Positions 33,523 to 46,110 of a stretch of 64,000 nt of DNA are shown in pieces. Under the pieces are notes generated by a model, which searched no databases, had not been told where the DNA came from, and saw only the letters and a program-made list of their open reading frames with translations. Each line of letters opens with the position of its first letter. Within the stretch, counting starts at the first letter, position 1. Origin of the DNA: Hetaerina americana (lineage: Eukaryota > Arthropoda > Insecta > Odonata > Calopterygidae). The stretch is taken from positions 37,167,351 to 37,231,350 of the forward strand of contig JAKTNV010000001.1 of assembly GCA_022747635.1 (NCBI GenBank), in the 5' to 3' direction. A program made the translations under genes and the position numbers.

Positions 33523-33812
33523 CAATAGCAGTTTTTAGGACGGGCGAAGGACAGATCATGCACCATTAGGGATGGACAGGAACGGGTGAATGGTGGAGAG
33601 AAACTGGCATTAGCCTACTCTTAACGAAAGGCGCCAAGGGGTCCGCATTTTCACGTCCCATCCGACGGGTAGTGTGCTCACTCTAAGTGCCCTCTACAAA
33701 GCACCTGAGGTAGGAATGGGGATACCACTTAAAAGTACCTGCCGCCGCCAGTAACTTCGAACTCGGGCCCTCTGGGTGGGAAGAAGTTGGCTATCGCACC
33801 ATCCCGATCCCA
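33523..33812 (-). mobile_element. tRNA-derived SINE (family A), second copy, minus strand
   Basis: Alignable over its whole length with the SINE at 21238-21541. Shared words include gaaaggcgccaaggggtc, acgtcccatccgacgg and gggccctctgggtgggaag. The B box is degraded (gttcgaagtt on the minus strand). A possible 7-bp duplication TCAAGGA lies at 33516-33522 and 33813-33819. This copy is more diverged than the first and therefore older. Confidence 0.7.
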
Positions 33813-33819
33813 TCAAGGA

Positions 33820-34739
33820 TTATATACCTAATTATATGCTAGGAGATCTCTTGTATACCGTACACATTTTTGCGGCCCGGGTCACTTGTTGAATCTTGGT
33901 AAGCCACCGAGATCGTTGTCAACAAGTTCACCAGAAGCCGAACCGCCGGGGTTACTGCAAACATTCCTCCACGGTTTCGCAAATGTCATCAAAATACCTC
34001 CGGCCTAGGGTAATCTCATCGGCCAAACCGAATCAAAACCTTAACCCCAAAACATTCTGCGTACATCTCTTTTGGCTTCCCCGTCGTTTTCTGTCACCTG
34101 AAAGCTTCAGAAGATCCATGTGGCCACAGCTATTCTACTAAGCCTGCAAGTCTGGTATCTTTGTAACTTGGACTGCCCGATATGATACCTCAAAAAATAT
34201 TCCAGGCCTATAGCCAAGGCGGGACTTGAGCTTGCAATTCATGGATGCAAACCCTTTTAATTTGTAAATACTGTCCAGAGAAAATATTTTTAGGGGATGA
34301 ATTTTCCATGCTTTGATGTAATCTCCTTCAAAGTTATAGCAGGATCGCACGCACGGCGTTGAGTTAACATCCATGAAAAGAAAGCGACGGAAAATAATGC
34401 TCGAGAGATGGAGAGAGAGAGAGACAAACAGAATAATGACTTCGCATTATTCATTGTTCCAAAAACATTCAAACCAAAACCCGGATCCTGAATTACAATG
34501 TTGAAAACATGATATGATCGTATTGCTTTCATATAAATGGCTAGTGCCACGCAATTTTAATGCAATATTTTTAGTCGAGAAAAGTTAAGAGCCGAATCGT
34601 TTGGATCAAAGGCAAATCAAAAAGGGAAGTGTCAGAGGATCTTCCTAGGCCAACCCCTCCTATTCAGACTACATATTATCAATTATGACACTACTGCCTA
34701 CACCGCATAATTAAACCGGTGTTTTCCTCTTTCTTTTAT
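33820..34739. other. No gene recognised
   Basis: Short frames only, with a ga-repeat near 34410-34428. Nothing with a domain or splice pair was found. Confidence 0.4.
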
Positions 34740-35720
34740 TTTCCTCGCTCGTGGTGGCAAACAAAACAGATACCGTCGGCACCCATCGTCGGCCTGGGGT
34801 AAAATAGATCCGCCCGATCCCCCTCCCTCCGCCCCCGCGCTCAACTCCTTTCCACGGACTATTCTTCACGACTCTCCCCGAAGACCCTTGCCGCTGTAGA
34901 TCCGAGTGTTTTTTCTCCTCTCATTCAACAGTAGGAATAAAAGAGCTCCCTTCTTCCTTGCCCTCTTTCCCCTTCAGCCCTCCAACCTCCTCTTCGGGGA
35001 TTGGGAGTAGTGGAGAGGGGGGGAGCGTCACACACGAGTATTATGGTGGCTCGCCGTTCGTTGGCCCATCTGGCAACCGCGATTCCACAACAAATATGGT
35101 TTTTATCATCAAAATGAGGACGCCCCGTGGATGCTTGCTTTAGTGTTTGTGTTTTGGCGGGGGAGATAGGGGGGGCGAGGTCGGCAGGGAGGTGGAGTGA
35201 GTTTTGAAGGAAGAGGAGGAGGTGTTGGAGGGCGGGGGAGAGCGATGGAGAGACGCTCCTTAACAGGCAGGGGTCAACGACCCTAATTCTTGGGGCTGCG
35301 GACGGTAATCAGCGATTAGATAGGGAAGAGAGGGGTAGGGGGAATCGAAAGAAATGTTTTTGCAAAAATGCTCTGGTTTGCAGTGGCTGCTTTGTAACCC
35401 AGAGGCCCGAAAACTTGGCCCGCTCGTGACGCAGCCGGTATCCTTGACGCCTTCCCGTCCAGTCGAGGCCCCCGTCCATTCCCGGTCAATTGGGGAAGTC
35501 AGAAGGGATGGATTTCGCCAGACGAGTTCTTCGCGAAGCGAGAGAGAGAGAGAGACAGAAGTGGGAGGGGGAGGGACCTTCGAGGTATTTATTAATATAT
35601 CGCAGGGTTCTTGATCAGCGCTCTCACTGGAGTCCATGGAGAGCGTCGAAGTCCAAAGGAAACACGGATTTCGAATTACGAGCGAGTGTGTCCGAGCTCA
35701 TGCCTAATGAATCATTTCCA
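34740..35720. other. GC-rich and GA-rich block
   Basis: Pyrimidine-rich on the + strand around 34815-34990, then purine-rich (gggggagataggggggg words around 35158-35250), and a gagagagagagagac repeat near 35540. Open frames here overlap on both strands and have no domain. No gene is called. Confidence 0.35.
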
Positions 35721-36849
35721 CATTAAGACAAATTTGCTTACTTTAACTCCTCCAGTAAAGAGGCTCAAATGCGGAGGTATTTCCATTTGACGAGCAATGC
35801 AAATTTTCGAAACTTTTTAGCATGTTTAAAGGCTGAAATTATTCGCGATGAAGTTTGGGGCTTTTCAAAATGATGAATATATCAATAAGTAATAACTACA
35901 ACCTGTTCAACGCTTACGGTTCGTTCTAACTTTTAATGGCGTCGATTTTCTTTAGGACTTCTCCATAGGGTATATTAGCAAATAACTGGTAAAAGGAATC
36001 ATTAACGTTATTTGTAAATGTAGGCATGTTATCCTCGGTATTTTTGGCCACCTCTAGCCTCGAGGTGGCCAAAATCAAAGGCCATTACGCATGACTTTGA
36101 CTTCGTAAGTGGCAGTAAAGACATGTTTCCTTTCCCACCTTACATTATATGAAAGAGTTATTGTATTCTAGTATTACTTTATATAAAGGAGTGCAATAAA
36201 ATATAGAAACTACTATCGAATAGGTGCTCGGTAGAGAATTTGATTTATGGGCTTGATAAAAAAGTTAGTAATAACATGCACACGAGTACGAACCGCAATT
36301 ACGTCCATCATAAGATTTAAACATGAAATAACCATGTATGGACCATATCAAACACTCAAACCCTAGGTGGTGGATTAAAAACATCACTTGGAAGGTATTG
36401 AAACCTAGAAACTAAGGAATAGCTGGCGATGGCAAAACCCCGCTGACTCCGCGGCCAGCTTGAATTGCAATTAAAAAATCGGATATAAATGATAATTAGC
36501 TCATTTTCCGGGAGATGGGTGTTGCATTTACATTTTGATGGAAAAATCTTGAACGTTTACTGTCGCAATCAACGGGCAATAATTCGGCATCTCCCTCCTC
36601 ATCACTTTCGGCAGCGCATAATTCGGACAAATAAGCGTCACGCATAAACATAAACGCAACCTAAACTACAAGTCATTACTTCCAGGAGGTAGCAAATCTG
36701 TAATGGCCAACGAGCACTATCGAGGCGATATCACAACCTGTTGCCAGCGCATTTAGACTCACCCACGAAAACTTCCTGAATTAAACCACGGGGCCATTAC
36801 GAAGGTCGTACGACGGGTGGGAAAAAAAGACGAGCGTAAACTCGAAGAT
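35721..36849. other. No gene recognised
   Basis: AT-rich DNA without coding signal. It contains the perfect hairpin listed separately at 36042-36074. Confidence 0.4.
36042..36074. repeat. Perfect 13-bp inverted repeat (hairpin)
   Basis: TTTTGGCCACCTC (36042-36054) and GAGGTGGCCAAAA (36062-36074) are exact complements around a 7-base loop. The stem is long for chance. No coding feature lies near it. It is too short for a microRNA precursor. It could be a protein-binding palindrome, a transposon-derived hairpin or a transcript-end structure. Confidence 0.8.
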
Positions 36850-37830
36850 TCGTGGGGACGCTTTCGGCGCGGAATTTGCGTGGGACAGATTCGCATTCCC
36901 GTCACTTTCCGTGCGAGGGCCCGAAGGGACGATTAGGGAGAGGGGGAGGGGGGCCGGTCGTTAAGCTCCGAATGACCGCGACGAATGACGACGGCGAGAA
37001 ACCATTTTCGGCTTTCGCCGCCCTTCCCCCCAGCCTCTCCCTCCATCCCCCCCCCACACACAAAACACGAGGGAGCGGCGATTCTTCGCACCACTTCCGC
37101 CAAAGGGGTCGGTAGGGGCGGGGGCAGGGCGACACGCGCCGGATCGCGCGCCGGAGGCTTGCGGGAGGAATCCACGCTGAGCGAGATCCCGGGCGAAGGG
37201 CGAAGCGCGAGGATGGGGGACTCTTTACATTGCTTACCGTTTAATGCGAAAACATAATATAGTAAATCTCTTATGAATCGTACAAATCGTAGAATATGAT
37301 GCCTGTTTTGAGAAAAACTTCGGGAAAAAAACTGTAAAAATGAGCCCAAACAAAAAGTTGAAATTTTTTCCTGGAGCGATCGAGATGCAGCCCATCGATT
37401 TTATTGAAGAAACTATGACTGCTTGGAATTTTCCCATCTTCTCAATTGGGATATTTTGGGAAACATTTGACAACCATCGACCACCATTTCAATCTTTCGA
37501 CCCCAGTCACCAGCCGCCCCATGCGACAACCCTTTCGGGTGTCGTCGTCATCGAATCGACCCGTGGGTCATAGAATGTGGGGCAAGTGTGTCCGCGGAGT
37601 GGGTCAGAAGAGTGCGAAACGATGGGACGAAGTTCTCGGAGCGAGAGGGCTCGGGCGGGGAGGGAGGGAGGGCCAGGGGATAGGGCAAAGGAAGGAAATA
37701 GACGGAGGAAGGACGGATGGAAAGAGGGGAGTGACGAGAGGGAAAGGTGGGGGCGGGTGAACGACGGGGGGGGGGGGGAAAGGCACGGGGGATGGAGGAA
37801 GACTACCAAGAGCAAGGAAAAAATCTGTTG
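36850..37830. other. GC-rich, G-rich + strand island
   Basis: A CpG-rich block at 36850-37220 and a strongly G-rich block at 37570-37800. The second holds a G4-type run GGGCGGGGAGGGAGGGAGGG (37653-37672) and a 13-base G-run (37766-37778). Frames are open on both strands from composition. No gene is called. It may be a promoter-type island. Confidence 0.4.
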
Positions 37831-38759
37831 CTATTCCCTGTTCATTTTTTGACGGCAAGGAGAGAAGAGAATAAAGGGGACCTCAGATTCGGAAAGGGGC
37901 ATATTTCTCCGCAGAGGTATTAAAACGTGTGTACATGTCACATGTGTTTGTGTGTGCTTGTGCTTTGAGGGTGAGAATTCTTGGAACTTCTTCATGGGCA
38001 GACGAGCATCAAATAGATTGTGGTCGGCGCCACAAACTACTGAATTCCGCATGCTCCCGTTTTCGTTTCCGAGGCGCGAGAAACGGAGATATAAGCAAGT
38101 CGTTCCCATGCTTTACGAGCGAAATTTTCAAGACCGTGTTCTCTTAAGGACGCCAGAAGATGGACTCGAACTGGGTGGGTATCCAAAATCAATCTATACA
38201 CGCGAAAAAAATGTATTACAACAATCTAATGCTGATATCATTGATACCTTCAAAGTATTTTAATTATCAATCATCTAAAGTCAATCATTCTTAGGAAATA
38301 GAAAACTAAGCAATTTTGAAATAAAATACGGTTAATGAAAGACGTTGGCCAAGGGCCTGAAATACTAAAACGGCTGTCGACAAAGTCACTTCACGTTAAT
38401 GTGCAGGGAAAGGTGATTTTCAAAGCAAAAAATGTTAGATCGATCATAAGTGTTTGTGACATGGGGCGTTTGGAGAGCACCCACAAAAATAATGGTAAAT
38501 AGTGAATAACTTACAATGAATGTACATTTCTTACACTGCATTTCTCCCCTCTCTTTGTTCTGTGATTGTACCAAAGAAAAGCGTATTCCGATCCGTTTTA
38601 TCGGGCTGTAGCAATAATTTCCTCACATTCGTCCCATCCTTTAAGGTGGCACGGGGCTTGGACTGTGGCCTAACGTCATAAGTAAAATTGCGAGATTGCA
38701 ATGTAATGAGTTTAATCCAGCGTTGAGCCTTCCAGTAACCGGCGGCTGCCTCACAGTTA
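37831..38759. other. No gene recognised
   Basis: Mixed DNA with short frames. If the minus-strand exon at 38760-38946 is real, this is its downstream intron or 3' flank, but no matching next exon was found. Confidence 0.35.
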
Positions 38760-38946
38760 CGAAGTGAATGAATGAGGCATCGAGTTCCTCGTTGAATTTG
38801 AACAACTGGGCGTCCTTCCTCTGTATTGCGTCTAATTCTTCTCCGATTTTTTTGGCGACGGGTCCCAAATCGTCTCGGAGCCACTCCTTTCGCCATTTCT
38901 TCAGGGTAAATGGTAATTTATTTAATGCCACAGTTGTTCGTTTCAT
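38760..38946 (-). CDS. Probable coding exon, unidentified protein
   Basis: On the minus strand an ATG at 38946 opens about 62 residues of balanced, protein-like composition. They include KLPFTLKKWRKEWLRDDLGP and EELDAIQRKDAQLFKFNEEL, with no low complexity. A possible donor (gtaactGTGAGG) falls just after the FIHFV word, near 38755-38760, and the open frame beyond it turns less protein-like. I do not recognise the family. The mix of charged and hydrophobic residues suggests an amphipathic helical soluble protein. The start may instead be an acceptor slightly upstream. No partner exon was identified. Confidence 0.35.
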
Positions 38947-41159
38947 CTCCGCACACCCAACCCATCCTCATTCACCGAACTCGCATACTTTCGGTGCGTT
39001 CCATTCATATATAGTAGAGCCTATGCTTTACACCCGAGGAAATGTTTTCGACAAATCGAAAAAATAAAGAGTCGCGGCGATTACTTTTGGGAAACAGATG
39101 AGAGACGGCAGTCGAAAAACTCAAGGGGGACTTGAGAGAGGGACAGAGGTTTTCTTTTTCCTCCTCCCGTGGAATGTAAACACGAAATGGTGAGAACTGA
39201 GCCGTGTGGCGCGGCCGCCGCCTCGTTATCCGCTGATTAATTACCTGCTCTCCCGGGAGAAGGCGCTCCACTTTGAAGGCCGTTGAAAAAAAAATGTGCG
39301 CGAAGCAAAAATAACGCGTAAGTAAGCTGCAATTTAATCGTCGAAATTTTTCACTTGCGCGATAAGAGAAGATGAAATATGCGATGAGGTTAATCAAACA
39401 TGCGTCAGATAATCCCGTGACGCATGATAATGTGCACACAGATGGGTACTAATATATAACCTCGGTATCCATCACAACTGCCACTTAAAAGCGAATGCAA
39501 GTGGTTCGTACTCCCTGCCGTAGTGATGTCCGCGGTCTCGGCGTTGCGATATTTTAACAAATATAAGGCCAACAAAATCAATCATATTCATTTTTGATGC
39601 ATGCGGCATTTCCTTATGTTTATTCATTTTCAAGTTGAACCAAGAATATTTTTTTCTTCCACAATTCAAACGTGATAGCAAAAACTGGGAGACGAAGACA
39701 TAATTGTCAGGGCTTGTATGTGGGGAGCAGGACTGCAATGCTCCGAAACTATTCAGAAAAGTGAACGAAGAGATCGTGGGTGTACAATGAAGACTTCTGA
39801 GTCGGGGATTCAGAGGAGGATGGAAATACATAAAATGGAGAAGATAGAGTTAGTGATGGGAAAATTTCGAAGAAGACAGGGATGGAGGTGATTTGAGACC
39901 CATCAAAGTACATGATAGTTATAGGAGGGAGAATCCTGAGTTAACAAGGAAGAGAAAAAAGAAAATAGGAACTTCAGAGGATGTATTTATTCACGTAAAA
40001 AAGGCGCGCACAATGTGTATAAGTGTCCTGTAAGCCCACAAGGGTGTATAACAGTCTTCAGGGACAGACAGCTGATTATCTCTGAAATCTAACGGCAAAA
40101 TATCAACAATTAAATTTTCAAAAATTTTAATACGAATATAACTGTGAGAAATGGCGTATTTCTTCAACAAAACTGCGCATATTTTCAATTTTCATTTACG
40201 TTTTCATTCATTAAGTTAATGTAAATTGACTTTGGTTGATTGGCCCTTTCACCGTTGAAAAATTGAAATAAATTCTATCACTTCCTCCACCCACAGTACA
40301 GGAAAAGCATTGATTAATGAAAAAACGGCCTCAGAATTCCATATTTGTCGAGGCCCTCGACTAGGTTTGTACCAGTGTCTGAATGTTTACGCATGTTGTA
40401 TCTGTGCCCTTGTGATTATGTGACAGACTCTTCGTAAGCACTGTAACTCATAAAAGATTAGCTTGAACAAAAATAAATTTTGTATTTCTTCTTTCAACAT
40501 GTGACAGAGGCGCAGTCCAAAAGAAAGAAACATTTGAAAGAGAGAAATATCTTAGGGCTATTTTTATTTAAACTGATACTTCCTAGGGGGAGGTGATGGA
40601 CAGCTGGGATCATTTTCGTCACTATCCCCACCGCATCATTCCTAAAAACTACAAATTTAGGAGTAAACAATAAGAGGAAATAACTTTGAGAATAGGTCTT
40701 CGTATCGCCTTTCACAGAAGTTCAATGAAAAACCTTTACTACACCTGAGTAATGCATTATATCACCATCAATTAATAAATGTCGTCCTTATCTTTGCCAA
40801 TAAAACGAAAGAACGGGCGGAGAAATAAATTTGCCGAACACATAAATATATTTTTTTAATTACTCTCATTTTTAAGGGTGACCGTGGAACCTAAGTCCCG
40901 TAGACAACGAGGGTCGGGGGTTACCTTATAAATTTCCAAATATCCGCAGGCACGCTGATAATACATAGTTATACAGTGACTCCAATCGATGGTAAATATA
41001 GGACACCATATTTTTTTTCTGGGCGCGTTTTCAAGCCCGTGTGCCCTTAGAAAGCCAATAAACCACCCTTTGACTGTCGCCAGGTATCCCTGGGGTCGAA
41101 GCCACAGAATTTACATAGCGCCCATGCCTGAGGCATGCAATCTTTTGAGTCTGTAGGGT
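38947..41159. other. No gene recognised
   Basis: Several 60-144 codon frames occur, mostly minus strand, without domains or splice support. No RNA genes or clear repeats were seen. Confidence 0.4.
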
Positions 41160-44100
41160 GGAATGTCACCCGCCTCGGCCCAGCCTGAAGAGAGTCATTA
41201 CATAATTCATCAGTGTGAACTCGAAGGAAGAAGGAGAATAAATAAGTACCATTTAATATTTGAAAACATCAAGTGCGTATTACTGTGTTTCCAACCGCGA
41301 CGGCGAGGTTTATTGCCTCCATTTGGCGAAACGTACTTGGACGAGAAGCTCAAAGGAAAAATACCCAAATCCAAATGGAAGAAATTTCCTTCGTTTCCTC
41401 GTGAAGCCTTTGAGCGCCAACTTCATTCGGTCCTCGAATCGATTACACTCGAGAGAATTAATGACAATTCCATTAACCTTTTCCAGTCGATTACCAAAAA
41501 TGTTGATCGTAGTAAGCGTGACTTTAAAGAGATCCCAGTCATCATAAAAAGCCGGCCCTTTAGCGGCCCGAATTAACTCGACGTGCCCCCGTTAGCTATT
41601 TAGGTTCACATAAGAAAGACTCCGATTTATTCCGAGTTCCCGTGGCTTAGCTGGCACAAAACGTGAACTGAAACTCCTAATTTTAAGGACTTTGGACCAG
41701 TTAAAGACGAAATAAATCAAGCGTATTAAATAATTTGATTTTAACGAAACCTCGGTTAAAAAAACCTATTTTTAGCGTGAATAAACTAATTTTGAAATGA
41801 ATAATGTTCTTATTTGAAGGGATAAAAAAATATACTCAAAGTGAGGATATGGCATTATCGCCCAATTTGACAGACACGGAAAGAAGGACGCTTAGTCTTA
41901 ATAAATGCTTTAGAATAAATTTAATCAAACCACTATAAAAATTTAATTAAGTGAACAGCCCTCAAAATTGGAGGTAGGCAATTTCTAGAGATCATGTTAT
42001 TATTATTGGTAATCTACCGCTTACGTACGCTAAAGTACGTTTTGGATAAACACGGTCTACATAACGGTACAACGTCAATTTATTCGTAAGGATAAACACT
42101 ACAGAAGTCATATGGTGAAGTGATATTTGTTTTTACCCAGAGTTAAATGCAAAGGTTGGAATACGAAGACGACTAAGTGGGGCGGGAGTAAAAATGCTAC
42201 GCAAAATAATTTTAAAAACTCTAGACAAAAAAATAAAATTAAATATTCTTCGGATTCAATTAAAGTAATGTGAAATCCACCTAAAATGTAGTAGGGGGAC
42301 TAAGGAAAGGCATTTCATAAATTAATGGCATCGTATCTGTTGCATAAGACAACACTGAAATACAGCACTTTTTTATGAAAATTGTCAAGACTATTATGAT
42401 GAAAATCACTAATATTCCTCTAATGCGGTGAAAAAAAACCAAAAGTGCAATAATCAAAAAATTATATCATAATATTGTGTCCTTTGGAGAACGAACCTAC
42501 CGAGCTAATAAACATTAAATGGTTCCATACTTTCAATTGACAGAACATTTTTAATGGAATATCTATGGTCTCTCGACAAGTCCTTTTTAGTTACAGTCGG
42601 GCAAACTGCAAGTCGAGCAGGGAAAATGAAAGAGAGAATGGGATGAAAAAATGGGAACGGCAGAATGCAATGCATGCTTCGACGTAACCCATAATGGAAC
42701 CTCGCTCGCTACTGCAGTCGTGGAAAATTCGTTGAAGCTGGATAAGTGGTACGCTGCAATCGCAGTCACTCATTTCTCTGCAGAATAATGAGAATACGAG
42801 CGAATAGCAGCTTAAATCTGCTCCCTGCTAGAAACCTACACCTAAAACATCGTTGAAATACGTGTTCGCGGCCTGAATTGCGAGAAGTAACTCGAGGACC
42901 TGAGACGGATAAAGGAAGGTTACAGTTTGACCACACAATAATTTTGAGGAAGTGCAAAAGGTCTTGGCACGACTTGTGCACAAAAAAATCGCCATGCGTC
43001 TAATTGCAAGTAGTAACCGGGCCGCGAGCCGGGATTCGTCTTCAGGTGAGCTACTGTGTGTCTTTTAGTTTATTAATCTTTGCTATTCTGCGGTTCATAG
43101 GTAACGCATCCATTTCTCTTAAGTGCAGACAGTGCACCTTTAATGAAAGGGACTTGTTACAAATTGGAACGAAACTCTTGGCGAAGTTTAACTTGCCTCA
43201 TTAGCGAGGAGCATGTAATTCACCCCGAGGAAAAATCGAACTGTCACCTCAGTATACAATTTAACATGTTCCTTAATGAAACGGTTCCCGGCTGCATTTC
43301 CCACGTTTACCCCCTCAACGAGGTGAGCATGACCTGGAAGAAAAGTAGAAGGGAACAAATAAGGGGGCGAAGTTTGAATGAGATGGGAAGCAAACACGAG
43401 GAATGCAGTGCTTCTTAGTCGACCCACGGGAGAGCAACTCTAACATGAACGCTACCAAATGATGGTCAAATATAGGGATATAACCGATGGTTAATGCTGA
43501 GTGCGAATCAAGAATATTTAAAAAAAAATCTACAGCCGAATTCTTGCTGAAATTTTATCTGAATTGGGAAATATTAAATTATTTAATAAAATTAACGAAT
43601 TTTTTACAAGCATGACGCATGCTTCGGTGATTCAACGTCATATTTTTGCATAGTGCGGGTGAATATGTCGTTTAACTGACGAAACACGCGTCTTAATGAT
43701 AAATAATTTGTCTTTCCACATTTGCCATGAACCCCATTTTGATGCGCAGTAAAATACAGCAAAAGACAGAGCTAAAATTTGAATAAGTTCTGGTATTTCT
43801 CAAAGCTACGAAGAAATAACAGGATTTTGATACAGGACCCCCACCGCGTAAATTAAGGAATTGAAGACATATTGGGCGAAAGCCGAGGAAGATGGGTGTT
43901 TTAATGGGAGATGGGAGTGAAAATAGCTGCCACCACTTAGAAATAAGCATAAAAAATTCGTGATCACAGGAAGCTTGGAATTTTTCTTAAGGTGATATTC
44001 ATCGAGAAACAAGTATTGGCATTACTTTCATTCACAAATTCACCGCAAATACACAAAAAATAAAAAGGTTAACAATTATTTTAAGTTCAAAAAACGAGCC

Positions 44101-45899
44101 GTTTGGAATTTTAAACGCTGAACGTAGTGCATATTGACAACTTGAGATACGATGTATGTCGTTGGATGATACAATTTTTAAAAATTCTAATTTCCAAGGA
44201 AAATAAAAAAATCCATAAAAAATATTTCTTTTCCATCCAAGCGCGATGTCTGGTGAGAGTGATATGATATTTATCATTTAATTTGTTTATTTTCGTAAGA
44301 TTCCATGTAACAATATTAACTCTGGCGAAAAAACCAATTTCAAACACATTTTTCCTCAACATTATTTTTCATCACCAGTTTTAATTAAATTTTTGGCAAG
44401 TTTACTTCCCTTAATTTCATGAACAGCAGCAACTCTAGAGGAGGTGGAAGAGGAATAAAAAGAAATTTATGCGTACTCAAGCCGAATACGGTTTTCGGAA
44501 TGAAAGCCCACGTAAATAAAAACACGAGTATAAGGAAGAATCTGCAATACCTGCGTGCGTGATCTCGCTTCATATCATTTTGCACACAATCGCGTTTCTA
44601 TTGAAAATGAAGCGGATGATTCTTTTTTAATTCACTCGAAGCTGCAATACGAAATAAGTGCCTTTGATAAATTAATTCGGTCCAATTATGCGCAATATTG
44701 AAAAATTACTCCGATGCCGGCAATCGAGAGCGGAGTGATATGGTCATTAATTCCTTTTCCGTAAAATTAATCAGGAAAGACAATAGCCAAATAAATCTGT
44801 TTCATATACTAAGTACATAAACATTCAAATGATAAAAGAAAAAGTAGCCAAGTGCATAACTTGGAACCACCTGAAGGGGAGGGGTAAGCTAACATAAACC
44901 ATTGATAAAGATGAAAATAAATTATAATTAAAACAATTATGAGAGAAGTATTGTACGACTCGGAAGCTTTGTCGACGATGCATAAAGATAAGCGTAATTC
45001 GCAGGATCTTGGAACACAGGTATGAAGAGAATAGAAAAAGTGAAACGGAGGGAAATAGGAAGGGCTCGGCATGGGAGCAGGTGAGAAATTTGAAGATGAC
45101 AGGGTAAGTAGATATGAGGGATATTGAGTGGCGATGGAAAGTTGAAAAGGATTTCAATTATAATAATAATATAATAAATAAATAGTATAATAATTGGGCA
45201 AACTAGGTAGAAACAGGTAGTGACCAAGTCTGCCAAAAGCTGAACGACGGGAGTGAGGAATTATGAAGGGTTGAAGAAAGGTCAATACAAGTTTCACAAC
45301 ATTCATTTATTAACGTTTCAAGTTGGACTTGGAAATGCAGCAGAGTTTAGGTGGCGGATCCGTCAAAATTCAATGTGCATTGACTGATCGACTAATCCTC
45401 GTCATAATCTTGGGTCCCCAATCTGAGCATTGATTTGTAGCAAAAGAGCTCCAAGTTACCCGAAAGGAGGAGGCAACCATGGAGCAATGAGGGAATGACG
45501 AGAATGGCTGGGAGCAGGATATTTTGATGAGTTGCCAATCCTCGGCTTGATAACCATGCTACTCCTAATTATCGCTATCTATTCTTCAAGATTTACCGGA
45601 GTGGTCATTTATGGATCTTTTACGGGACAATGGGGTAGGCATTTATGGAACACGTATGGTTTTAGGGCGGCATCCGAATTTCTTCATTCCGTCACTATAC
45701 GGATGCGAGAGGATGTGGAACTTTGAACACGTCCCTTAAACTCGCAGTAACGGCGTACATGGAGGGAGGGAGGGAGGAGAATGGGAAATTAACCTCTTTG
45801 ACAATTTTGTACTAAAGTAAGGAAAGGGGTGATGAGAGGATGTTAAGCATAGGGTGGCAACAGGGATAGAAGTTTGGAACGAGAATAATGCACGGCAGC
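41160..45899. other. No gene recognised
   Basis: AT-rich DNA. The longest frame (41163-41576, 137 codons, K- and S-rich) matches nothing I know and lacks splice or promoter support. A simple ata-repeat lies near 45158-45180 and a gggagggaggg run near 45763-45775. Confidence 0.4.
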
Positions 45900-46053
45900 A
45901 GCTAGCGGGGTAATGTGGAATACGGAAGTAAACGTGGACGTGGCGCGCGCGCGCGAGAAGCGTTGTCTATCTCCTCAAGTCCCACTCTCGGAAGGGAGAC
46001 AGTCGCCGTACCGACCTCCCTCCCGCCAGTCATTTTCACCCTTCGAGCTCCAT

Positions 46054-46105
46054 TCAGTCGGTCAAAATGTTTACGAGCGACGCCCGAGCGGACGGGAGGC
46101 GAACG
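46054..46105 (+). promoter_or_regulatory. Possible initiator and short first exon
   Basis: TCAGTC (46054-46059) matches the arthropod initiator and lies in a GC-rich stretch. An ATG at 46067 in a good context (caaaATG) opens a frame that runs into a consensus donor, gtgagt (46105-46110). There is no TATA box and no downstream exon was found. An initiator so close to the start codon would give a very short leader. Confidence 0.22.
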
Positions 46106-46110
46106 TGAGT

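Noticed and set aside
41163..41576. 137-codon + strand frame
   Set aside because: No recognisable domain, promoter or splice sites; K- and S-rich composition fits random sequence.
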